Below, in pieces: positions 25,366-32,033 of a stretch of 32,296 bases of DNA. The stretch lies in the NCBI GenBank assembly GCA_002311835.1, contig DBZY01000086.1, positions 823 to 33,118 on the forward strand. Direction: 5' to 3'. Every line of letters begins with the position of its first letter. Positions within the stretch are counted from its first letter, which is position 1. This stretch comes from Proteobacteria bacterium UBA1148 (GTDB lineage Bacteria; Pseudomonadota; Gammaproteobacteria; Steroidobacterales; Rariloculaceae). Under the pieces are notes generated by a model that had not been told where the DNA came from, ran no database searches, and saw only the letters and a program-made list of their open reading frames with translations. The translations under genes were made by a program, and so were the position numbers.

Positions 25366-25482
25366 ATGGTCGGGAGTGTCGTTCAAGAAAGACAAGATGG
25401 ACTGTCGATTCGGAAGATAGCAGATAAGTTAGGTCTGAATAGGGGTGTTGTCTTGAAGATCTGTCAAAGTCAGCAGATTTGA
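25366..25482 (+). CDS. 38-residue helix-turn-helix micro-ORF
   Basis: A short ORF lies between guaA and yaiI, with an ATG at 25366 and a TGA at 25480-25482. Its core, GLSIRKIADKLGLNRGVVLK, has the shape of a resolvase/invertase-type helix-turn-helix (compare 'SIREIAKELGVSRSTV'). Nothing else of a recombinase is present, so it is either the residue of a lost mobile element or regulator, or a tiny DNA-binding protein. The reading frame stays open upstream into guaA, so the true start is uncertain and no clear ribosome binding site decides it. It ends 16 nt before yaiI. Confidence 0.4.
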   Translation: MVGSVVQERQDGLSIRKIADKLGLNRGVVLKICQSQQI

Positions 25483-25498
25483 ACCCCCGACTACTGTA

Positions 25499-25945
25499 AT
25501 GGATATATGGGTAGACGCTGACGCCTGTCCGGTTGTGATAAAGGAAATTCTGTTTCGTGCGGTGAAACGTACCGGAATTCAGCTAACTCTTGTCGCAAAT
25601 CAATCCCTATCGATACCCAAAAATTCATCGATTCGAATGATTCAAGTCCCCTCGGGCTTCGACGTCGCAGATAAAGAGATTGCTAAAAGATGCAGTGTCG
25701 GTGACCTCGTCGTAACGAACGATATTCCACTCGCTGCAGAGATCATCGAGAAGGGTGGTCACGCGTTGAGCCCTAGAGGGGAGTTATATTCAGCTGACAA
25801 TATTCGCGCGCGTCTCAATATGCGGGATTTCATGGACACCTTACGAGCGAGCGGTATCAATACGGGCGGCCCCGCGGCAATCAATCAGAGCGATATACGA
25901 TTATTCGCAAACCATCTGGACACATTGTTGACAAGAGCTCAGTAG
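25499..25945 (+). CDS. yaiI: YaiI/YqxD family protein (DUF188, UPF0178)
   Basis: The 148-residue product opens with the family signature MDIWVDADACPVVIKEILFRA and keeps DVADKEIAKRCSVGDLVVTNDIPLAAE and ALSPRGELYSADNI-type sequence. The family has a PIN-like fold with conserved acidic residues (here D6, D8) but no established function. Length is typical. Confidence 0.92.
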   Translation: MDIWVDADACPVVIKEILFRAVKRTGIQLTLVANQSLSIPKNSSIRMIQVPSGFDVADKEIAKRCSVGDLVVTNDIPLAAEIIEKGGHALSPRGELYSADNIRARLNMRDFMDTLRASGINTGGPAAINQSDIRLFANHLDTLLTRAQ

Positions 25946-25951
25946 GGTTTT

Positions 25952-26104
25952 ATGAGTGGTTTGATGAAGACGGATATCCGATTTGGACAGAGATGTACGA
26001 GATATAGCCATAATCTTAAGGGTGCGTATAACATTAAATGGAAAAGGACTGATGGTCTAAATCAAAAGATTGTTTATTTTTTTATTGATTTACAGCGAGA
26101 ATGA
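25952..26104 (+). CDS. Unrecognised 50-residue basic ORF overlapping the tadA start
   Basis: An uninterrupted ORF fills the gap between yaiI and tadA: ATG at 25952, seven nt after the yaiI stop, and TGA at 26102-26104, overlapping the tadA ATG in an ATGA arrangement. The product is rich in Lys and Arg (for example MKTDIRFGQRCTRYSHNLKG and NIKWKRT) and ends with KIVYFFIDLQRE. AGTAGGG lies a few bases before the start. The exact fit into the gap supports a gene. Its small size and the lack of any recognisable domain argue for caution. No function can be assigned. Confidence 0.35.
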   Translation: MSGLMKTDIRFGQRCTRYSHNLKGAYNIKWKRTDGLNQKIVYFFIDLQRE

Positions 26105-26553
26105 AGGTGGAAACAGAGTACATGAAGCAAGCTTTGGCTCTCGCCCGCGCGGCCGGGAAGCAGGGCGAAGTGCCTGTTGGCGCAGTATTGGTGGCAAATG
26201 ACGGTGTCCTTCTCGCGGAGAGTGGCAATATGTCAATTTCCACCAATGATCCTACAGGTCATGCAGAGATTCGTGTTCTACGTGCAGCAGGCCGCAAGCT
26301 CGGTAACTACCGGCTTCCCGACTCGACGCTTTATGTGACTCTTGAGCCTTGCTCGATGTGTGCAGGCGCATTGGTGCACGCACGGATCGCGCGGATTATT
26401 TTTGGAGCCGTCGATTCGCGCGCGGGGGCATGTGGGAGCGTTTTTGATCTTGTCCGGAGCGCCCGGTTAAATCATCAAATTGAAGTTGCGCAAGGCATGT
26501 TAGCTGAAGAGAGCGAAAAGTTATTAAAAGACTTTTTTATTGAACGTCGCTGA
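26101..26553 (+). CDS. tadA: tRNA-specific adenosine deaminase TadA
   Basis: TadA deaminates adenosine 34 to inosine in tRNA-Arg(ACG). The 150-residue product has the zinc-dependent deaminase motifs HAEIRVL (H54, catalytic E56) and PCSMCAGALVHARI (C84, C87), with EVPVGAVLV near the start. Both Met1 and a second Met at residue 8 could initiate; the family usually includes residues before the second. tadA and mltF are neighbours in E. coli too; here they are convergent. Confidence 0.95.
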   Translation: MKVETEYMKQALALARAAGKQGEVPVGAVLVANDGVLLAESGNMSISTNDPTGHAEIRVLRAAGRKLGNYRLPDSTLYVTLEPCSMCAGALVHARIARIIFGAVDSRAGACGSVFDLVRSARLNHQIEVAQGMLAEESEKLLKDFFIERR

Positions 26554-26566
26554 CAGCGTGTGTCGA

Positions 26567-27967
26567 TCAACCTGAGGATAATTCAACAATCTGCCTGGAT
26601 TCCGGGGGTTCTTCTCGGACAAATTCTTCGCTAGTCATCCATAGAAGGATCTCGTAATAGCGTCTGATATTGTCCACGTAGTGAACGGGCTCCAAGCCGC
26701 GTGCAAACCCGCGAGATAAATGCTCATACCAGCCTGGGTCGCTCAGAAGGGGTAGTCTCTCCCTTACTGCTTCCCAAGAATCAGGATTGTCATCCTGAGA
26801 TTCTGTGATTATCCGAGCATCCTCCACATGGCCGAACCCCACGTTGTAAGCAGCAAGTGCAAACCAAGTTCTGTCTGGATCCAAAATTCGTTCGGGTATT
26901 TTCTTCATGACTCGTCGGAAATAAATTCCGCCCCCTAGAATGCTCTCCAAGGGATCTGTCCGGTCATCAACACCTATCATTTGGGCTGTCGGTATCGTCA
27001 GCATCATCATGCCTCGTACACCCGTCGGGGAAACTGCCTGAGGGTCCCAGTGAGATTCCTGGTATGCCATGGCAGCGAGAAGTCGCCAGTCCACATCTGA
27101 TTCCGCGCCAGCCCGGACGAAGAAGTCCCTGTAAGTTGGTAGTCGTGTATGAAAGTGCCGGATAAAGGTTTTAGTGTCGACGTAGTCGAAATCGGTTTCC
27201 GCGTGGAAGTAATAGCGTTCGATGATCTCGTCTAATTCGCCCGTTGCACGTAGCTCCGCAAAATAGGCAGCGATGCTTTCACTCAATGAATTATCTGTGG
27301 TTTTTGGTAACGCCCACGCAATTGGTGTCTCGGCACCGAGGCTGAAAGCTACTCGCGCATCCGGGTGTGCGTGTCGTAGCAGTTCGTACTCGTTCGAGTC
27401 AACGATGGTGTAGTCGATTTCACCGGCTGCAACGCGCCGTACGAGTTCATCAATGCTATCGTTGGGGTTCTCAATCCAGGCCAGCATGGGTTCTTCTATC
27501 CGGGCATTTTCAAGACCGTTGACGTAAGCGGATCCAGCGAGAATCTCCAGGCGCCCACCCAGTAAATCCGAGATCTCACGAGGTCTCCCAGTCCCACTTC
27601 GATAGATAATTTGCTGTTGGATGCTTTGGTAGGGAGGGCCGAATTCCACCAGTTCGCGGCGAGGTTCGGTAATCGACAGTCCGGCGGCTCCGACATGGGC
27701 TTTACCGGAGTCAATATCTGGAAAAATTTGCCAAAACTGATCGGCGACGTACATTTTTAGTTCAACGCCCAGTCGATCGGCATAACCTTTCGCGAGCTCG
27801 TAGTCTATGCCACGAGGCTCATCTGGACCGTAATAAAAAGTCACCGGGCTATTTCGAGTAACGGCACGGAACTCTCCCGTGAGCATGATTTGCTCAAGGA
27901 GGTTTGGAGGCGATGCACACGTCCCGAGCACAAGACCTAAGACGATAATCCCACATATACGCGTCAG
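26567..27967 (-). CDS. mltF: Membrane-bound lytic transglycosylase F, probable CTG start
   Basis: MltF cleaves peptidoglycan glycan strands. A periplasmic solute-binding-like domain (EFRAVTRNSPVTFYYG, GIDYELAKGYADRLGVEL) precedes a lysozyme-like SLT domain with its catalytic Glu in AAMAYQESHWDPQAVSPTGV, and ALAAYNVGFGHVEDAR. ATG is absent near the N-terminus. A CTG at 27967-27965 has AAGGAG 6 nt upstream (27979-27974) and gives a short lipoprotein-like signal, MTRICGIIVLGLVLGTC, anchoring at C17; an in-frame stop lies just upstream. The fallback is GTG 27931, which removes most of the signal. The CTG version has 466 residues against about 518 in E. coli. Its catalytic Glu is residue 304. Confidence 0.93.
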   Translation of the reverse strand: MTRICGIIVLGLVLGTCASPPNLLEQIMLTGEFRAVTRNSPVTFYYGPDEPRGIDYELAKGYADRLGVELKMYVADQFWQIFPDIDSGKAHVGAAGLSITEPRRELVEFGPPYQSIQQQIIYRSGTGRPREISDLLGGRLEILAGSAYVNGLENARIEEPMLAWIENPNDSIDELVRRVAAGEIDYTIVDSNEYELLRHAHPDARVAFSLGAETPIAWALPKTTDNSLSESIAAYFAELRATGELDEIIERYYFHAETDFDYVDTKTFIRHFHTRLPTYRDFFVRAGAESDVDWRLLAAMAYQESHWDPQAVSPTGVRGMMMLTIPTAQMIGVDDRTDPLESILGGGIYFRRVMKKIPERILDPDRTWFALAAYNVGFGHVEDARIITESQDDNPDSWEAVRERLPLLSDPGWYEHLSRGFARGLEPVHYVDNIRRYYEILLWMTSEEFVREEPPESRQIVELSSG

Positions 27968-28000
27968 CGTTCGCTCCTTCGTACGTCAACTCGCGCCTGT

Positions 28001-28031
28001 ATTATACAAAAGGCTTCTCGGATAATTGCAA
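28001..28031 (-). promoter_or_regulatory. Sigma-70 promoter for mltF
   Basis: On the reverse strand a consensus TATAAT (28006-28001) lies about 34 nt before the CTG start. TTGCAA (28031-28026) is 19 nt further upstream, a somewhat long spacer. The 220-nt gap up to the next gene holds nothing else that I can name. Confidence 0.5.
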
Positions 28032-28189
28032 GCTTAAAATTAGGAAAAAGCGGGCAGACCGCGCCTGTCAAGGGTTTAAAGGTACTTAGAAAGTCTTGTT
28101 TCGGATTGTTATCGCAGGGGTCAGCGCAAAGATATGGTGGCGAAAAAACCACACAAAATTTATGAATGATCAGATGATCATGATCTTTT

Positions 28190-28570
28190 CTAAGAATTTT
28201 TAATCGAATAAGTAGTCAGTAGAATGAACGCTAGCACAAGGCCAAGAAATTCTCTTGAATTTTCAATGTAGTCCCCGCTGGCCATTCCACTGAAGATACT
28301 ACTAAGATTTTCGGGTTCGCTGAAGATGCTACTAAAATTTTCGGACGTCAGATAATCACCAAATGCTGGTGCGGTTGAAATAATTCCGGTCGCCACTGCC
28401 CCAATGCAGGCGCCGGTCCAAAATTTGCTATGACGCCCAAGACCTTGTCCAAACGCGACCATCGCTGTACCGCTGTATACAAGAACCCAATAAACCGGGT
28501 CAAGATCATTTAATTGCAGAGTAGCGATCACTAAAAACAAGGCCGCTGCACCAAAGTTCCAAAGCTTCAC
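28190..28570 (-). CDS. TMEM220-like small membrane protein
   Basis: The 126-residue product, from GTG 28570 with GGGGAA upstream, has four hydrophobic segments (about 5-18, 27-42, 51-68, 108-122). It carries the pattern ALFLVIATLQLNDLDPVYWV, which fits the TMEM220 family hallmark 'QxNDPDPxxW', and REFLGLVLAF near the end, also family-like. The biochemical function of the family is unknown. Between the third and fourth segments there is an insertion made by a tandem duplication (ENFSSIFSEP, ENLSSIFSGM). In E. coli purL follows mltF; here it does not. Confidence 0.65.
   Translation of the reverse strand: MKLWNFGAAALFLVIATLQLNDLDPVYWVLVYSGTAMVAFGQGLGRHSKFWTGACIGAVATGIISTAPAFGDYLTSENFSSIFSEPENLSSIFSGMASGDYIENSREFLGLVLAFILLTTYSIKNS
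28291..28344 (+). repeat. Tandem 30-bp duplication inside the TMEM220-like gene
   Basis: The unit starting TGAAGATACTACTAAGATTT at 28291 recurs at 28321 as TGAAGATGCTACTAAAATTT, and both continue TTCGG. Twenty-two of the first 24 bases agree. The period is 30 bp, in frame, and produces a repeated decapeptide. Confidence 0.85.
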
Positions 28571-28796
28571 AAAACGTTCCCCGTACTATTAACAATGCAG
28601 AGGTAGAACATATCATGCATTTGTCACTCTCTCCTGCTCAGTGATTTTATCGAAGTCTCGGTGCATCTATGTCAGGCAGGGGTTTAGGGGCTACGGCGGT
28701 TAATTTTGGCAAGATTTCAGCCTGATATGGGTAGAATTAGGCGGTAATACTACGGGGAGAGTAAGTGCTGTTCTGTAGGCGGGTTATTGAGCTAAA

Positions 28797-28860
28797 GCGC
28801 CCTAGAATAGATCGCTCGATCGATCAGGAGGGCGCCAGATGAAGGTAGAATCTGTTTAAA
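28797..28860 (+). promoter_or_regulatory. Leader hairpin and six-codon ORF before the secreted-protein pair
   Basis: The 311-base gap 28571-28881 contains an inverted repeat, GCGCCCT (28797-28803) with AGGGCGC (28829-28835). It encloses an inner GATCG/CGATC dyad. The 3' arm includes a strong ribosome binding site, AGGAGG (28826-28831), in front of a minimal ORF ATG 28839 to TAA 28859 (MKVESV). The next gene starts 22 nt later at GTG 28882 behind GGAGGGGGA. This could be a structured leader with an attenuating or coupling peptide; the evidence is sequence only. The remaining part, 28571-28796, shows nothing clear except a -10-like TAGAAT near 28734. Confidence 0.35.
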
Positions 28861-28881
28861 ACAAATGGAGGGGGAAGCAGG

Positions 28882-30084
28882 GTGGCTTACCATACGTCTT
28901 GCATGGGCTGTCGGAGATTTTCTCAAGTAGTGCTATTACTTTCTGTAGGGATCGCGGGCTGGGTTCCCGTTAATGCTATTGGCCAAGGATCGTCAGTTCC
29001 CGAAGTTGTGCCCTCAAGTAGCGCAGCCCAAGGATTGCCCGCTGCCGAAGCTGCGCTGATTAATCAGCGTTCTCAGGAGACTCTGGAGGTGGCCCGAGAA
29101 GTTTCCCCACACACAAATGAATCCTCTCTCGCATATTTTGAGGATCAGATTAATGCTGCGGTCGTGGAGGCGACCGGTGGTCGTATTTGGGATCCGACCG
29201 CACCACGGGAGCCATTCCCACGCACGTCTTGGGGCCATCCGGACCTCAGGGGCTATTGGCTTGCTGTGAGTTATGTGCCGATGGAGAGACCCGATGAGCT
29301 TGCGGGAAAGCCACTCTATACCAGAGAGGAAGCGATAGAAGCATTCGCCAGAGGCGTTTTAGGTGACGCCGCAGTTGATCCTGCAACCGTACACTATGAC
29401 TGGAAGGAATGGGGCATGGGGAGTTGGCAGAGCTCGATGATTCCCAATCTTCGTACATCAATGATTGTGGATCCGCCTGATGGGAAACGCCCCGCTTTTA
29501 CGGCTGAGGGTCTGGCGCGTTTTGAAAGACAGGCTCGGGTTACTACTGTGGAGTCAAGAAGTCTTTTTGAGAGGTGTATCACCGGCAACCAGGGGCCACC
29601 TAGGATTCCTTCGATACGAAACTACGGTGAGACTCAGATTGTGCAGACGCCGGACTATGCGGTGATTATCACGCAGGTAAATAGTGAGGTACGCATCGTT
29701 CCTTTGGATGATCGTCCACATAGTCCAGATAATGTGCGGCCGTGGTTAGGGTCGTCGCGGGGTTATTGGGAGGACGACACATTGATCGTTGAGACTAAGA
29801 ATTTTCACGAGGACCGCTGGTGGACGCGAAACAGAGGGGTCGGACCTAATGTGCACGTGACTGAGCGCTACACTCGCATTGACGATGGTCTACTACTCTA
29901 CGAGGCAACATTAGATGACCCAGAGACGTGGGAAGTGCCTTGGAATTATGAGATGGCATGGCCAAAGATGGATCCACCAGGGTTGTTTGAGTTTGCATGC
30001 CACGAAATGAACTACGGTCTGATCAACGTCATGAGAGGGGTGAAGACTAGGGCGGCTGAAAACGAAACCGGGTCGCCGAAGTAA
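28882..30084 (+). CDS. Secreted protein of unknown function, paired with DUF6152 protein
   Basis: The 400-residue product starts at GTG 28882 behind a strong GGAGGGGGA, or possibly at the in-frame ATG at 28903. It has a signal peptide (SQVVLLLSVGIAGWVPVNA). The body carries sequence of a large uncharacterised family of environmental bacteria: SWGHPDLRGYWLAVSY, FTAEGLARFERQ, the region RCITGNQGPPRIPS, TQIVQTPDYAVIITQ, GSSRGYWEDDTLIVETKNFH and VTERYTRIDDGLLLYEATLD with DDPETW near the end. The last half resembles that of the next gene. No enzymatic motif is recognisable. Position suggests the two are co-expressed; function is unknown. Confidence 0.78.
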   Translation: MAYHTSCMGCRRFSQVVLLLSVGIAGWVPVNAIGQGSSVPEVVPSSSAAQGLPAAEAALINQRSQETLEVAREVSPHTNESSLAYFEDQINAAVVEATGGRIWDPTAPREPFPRTSWGHPDLRGYWLAVSYVPMERPDELAGKPLYTREEAIEAFARGVLGDAAVDPATVHYDWKEWGMGSWQSSMIPNLRTSMIVDPPDGKRPAFTAEGLARFERQARVTTVESRSLFERCITGNQGPPRIPSIRNYGETQIVQTPDYAVIITQVNSEVRIVPLDDRPHSPDNVRPWLGSSRGYWEDDTLIVETKNFHEDRWWTRNRGVGPNVHVTERYTRIDDGLLLYEATLDDPETWEVPWNYEMAWPKMDPPGLFEFACHEMNYGLINVMRGVKTRAAENETGSPK

Positions 30085-30190
30085 TTGCGAGGGGCTCCGT
30101 CCACGTTCTTCAGGGGAAGGATCCGATCGAGCATTTCCTGGGCCATATAGAACCTACTTTTTTTAAATAATTCTGGTCGTTGGGGGTGTT

Positions 30191-31228
30191 ATGAAATTCT
30201 TTATTACCTTGTTGGGATTCATCACCTTTTCGGTACCCGTATTCGCTCACCATGCTGTAAGCACGCATTTTGATAGAAACGACGTCGTGGAGATTATTGG
30301 TGTGCTTACTGAAGTTAAGTGGCAAAACCCCCACGTCCAGTTAACAGTCACTATGCTGGACGAAGACGGGCGCGAAATTATGTGGTTGATTGACGGCACC
30401 AGTGCCATTAATCAAGGGCGTCAGGGTATAACGGAGGACTCATACCGAGTCGGTGAGAATATCCGAGTGGCTGGTTTTAGGGGTCGACGTAATCGAACGG
30501 CGATATTTGCGAGTAATACGCTACTGGCTGATGGGCGAGAATTTATTACCAGACAATCTTCTGGGCCTCGCTGGAGTCAAAATTTAGTGGGGTCGCTGCA
30601 GTCATATCAGGCTTTGAAGATAGCGAGGGCATCTGTCACCCTGAACAGTATCTTTCGCGTGTGGAGTCGGGATGATGCTGGACCCGAAGATGGCGGACCT
30701 ACTAGGCCCCTTTGGAAGGATGACTACCCGTTAACTGACCGAGCCCAGATAACTCAGGCAAACTGGGACCGCATCGCTGATAACCCCTATCTTCACTGCA
30801 GGAACGGCATGCCCGCAATCATGGATAGTCCTCATCCAATGGAAATCGCCCTTGACGGTGGAGATGTTCTCATTCGACTAGAAGAGTTGGACGTAGTGCG
30901 AAGGGTGCACATGGGAGTTAGCCCGACTGGAGAAGCTGCGAATCCATACGGAAATTCTGTGGGACACTGGGAGGGCGAAACTTTTGTGGTCACAACCACG
31001 GATATCAACTGGCCTTGGTTTGATCAGGCTGGCATCCCGCAATCTGAGGAACTTCGACTTGTTGAGCGGTTTGTGGTGAGTGAGGATGATCGCTACTTAA
31101 ACTACTCGGCGGTAGCAACTGATTCCACCATTTTCGCCGGGCCCGCGGTTTTGGGGAAGCGGTGGATGTGGGTGCCAGGAGAAGAAATTCAACCGTACGG
31201 ATGTATTTGGGAGAGAGATGATCTTTAG
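30191..31228 (+). CDS. Secreted DUF6152-domain protein with shared C-terminal module
   Basis: The 345-residue product has a signal peptide ending VPVFA, then AHHAVSTHFDRNDVVEIIGV and VKWQNPHVQLTV, the hallmark of DUF6152 ('AHHSF..FD...V.L.G.V..V.W.NPH'). After about residue 190 it has NPYLHCRNGMPAIMDSPHPM, GNSVGHWEGETFVVTTTDI and LRLVERFVVSEDDRYLNY, the same module as in the preceding gene. GGGGGT lies just upstream of ATG 30191. The N-terminal part is probably a small beta-barrel (OB-like) fold; the role is not known. A single cysteine near the end (YGCIWERDDL) and one in LHC may pair. Confidence 0.78.
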   Translation: MKFFITLLGFITFSVPVFAHHAVSTHFDRNDVVEIIGVLTEVKWQNPHVQLTVTMLDEDGREIMWLIDGTSAINQGRQGITEDSYRVGENIRVAGFRGRRNRTAIFASNTLLADGREFITRQSSGPRWSQNLVGSLQSYQALKIARASVTLNSIFRVWSRDDAGPEDGGPTRPLWKDDYPLTDRAQITQANWDRIADNPYLHCRNGMPAIMDSPHPMEIALDGGDVLIRLEELDVVRRVHMGVSPTGEAANPYGNSVGHWEGETFVVTTTDINWPWFDQAGIPQSEELRLVERFVVSEDDRYLNYSAVATDSTIFAGPAVLGKRWMWVPGEEIQPYGCIWERDDL

Positions 31229-31439
31229 TATAAAGTAAAGATCAAGAATTTATTGTCACTGAGTGCTTTCCAACAGTACGGGGTCTGACAGCATGTCCTT
31301 GTGCACGCAAGCTCCTCAGCCAGCTCTTTTTCAGCTTCTAGTGCCGTTTCTCGCCCACCTCTGATGGGGGGTTTTGATCTGCAAATAGATCGGGGCTTAC
31401 GGTTGCAGATACTGAGCTAGAACCGTCCGAAAACGATGA

Positions 31440-32033
31440 GTGAGGCGCAGCTTGAAACTGTTCATCGATACCGAAACAACAGGACTCCCGAAGCGGCGAA
31501 ACGCTCCCTACTCAGATGTGGGTAATTGGCCGAGGCTGGTCCAAATCGCCTGGGTTCTGGTAGATCCTGCTGGACGCGAGGTTTCAGCCGTGGAGTACGT
31601 CATTCATCCGGTGGGCTTCTCCATCCCCAACGAAGCTGCTCAGATTCACGGCATAACAACGGAGATAGCGCGAGCAGAAGGAATCCCAATAACACGGGCC
31701 CTTACCGAGTTTGGTGAGGCCGTGTTGATCGCTGAAACAATCATCGCTCACAATGTAGAGTACGATCGACCGGTTCTTGAGGCAGAACACATTAGACATA
31801 ACTTGCAGTGTGAAATCGGATCTCGGCGATTGCTCTGCACGATGAAAACCTCGACAGGGTATTGCGCGATTCCGGGGAACTATGGGTACAAATGGCCGAC
31901 CCTAAATGAGCTTCACGAAAAGCTGTTCGAGAAGCCCATGCAGGAGGCACATAATGCGCTGATCGATGTTCGCGCATGCATAAAGTGCTATTTCGAACTC
32001 GGCAAACGCGGAGTCATTGATACCCAGCGCTGA
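31440..32033 (+). CDS. DnaQ-like DEDDh 3'-5' exonuclease
   Basis: The 197-residue product has all catalytic residues of the DEDDh exonucleases: D10 and E12 in FIDTETTGLP, D109 in IAHNVEYDRPVL, H171 and D176 in EAHNALIDVRAC, plus QIHGITTE. It resembles DNA polymerase III epsilon and free-standing exonucleases. It lacks the polymerase-binding tail of DnaQ, so it is more likely a repair or RNA/DNA trimming enzyme. It starts at GTG 31440 or TTG 31452; GTGAGG lies 6 nt before the latter. The 211-nt gap upstream shows nothing certain. Confidence 0.88.
   Translation: MRRSLKLFIDTETTGLPKRRNAPYSDVGNWPRLVQIAWVLVDPAGREVSAVEYVIHPVGFSIPNEAAQIHGITTEIARAEGIPITRALTEFGEAVLIAETIIAHNVEYDRPVLEAEHIRHNLQCEIGSRRLLCTMKTSTGYCAIPGNYGYKWPTLNELHEKLFEKPMQEAHNALIDVRACIKCYFELGKRGVIDTQR

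Noticed and set aside
31340..31378. Hairpin CCCA/TGGG followed by TTTT upstream of the exonuclease as a terminator
   Set aside because: The stem has only four pairs before mismatching, so it is not stable enough to call.
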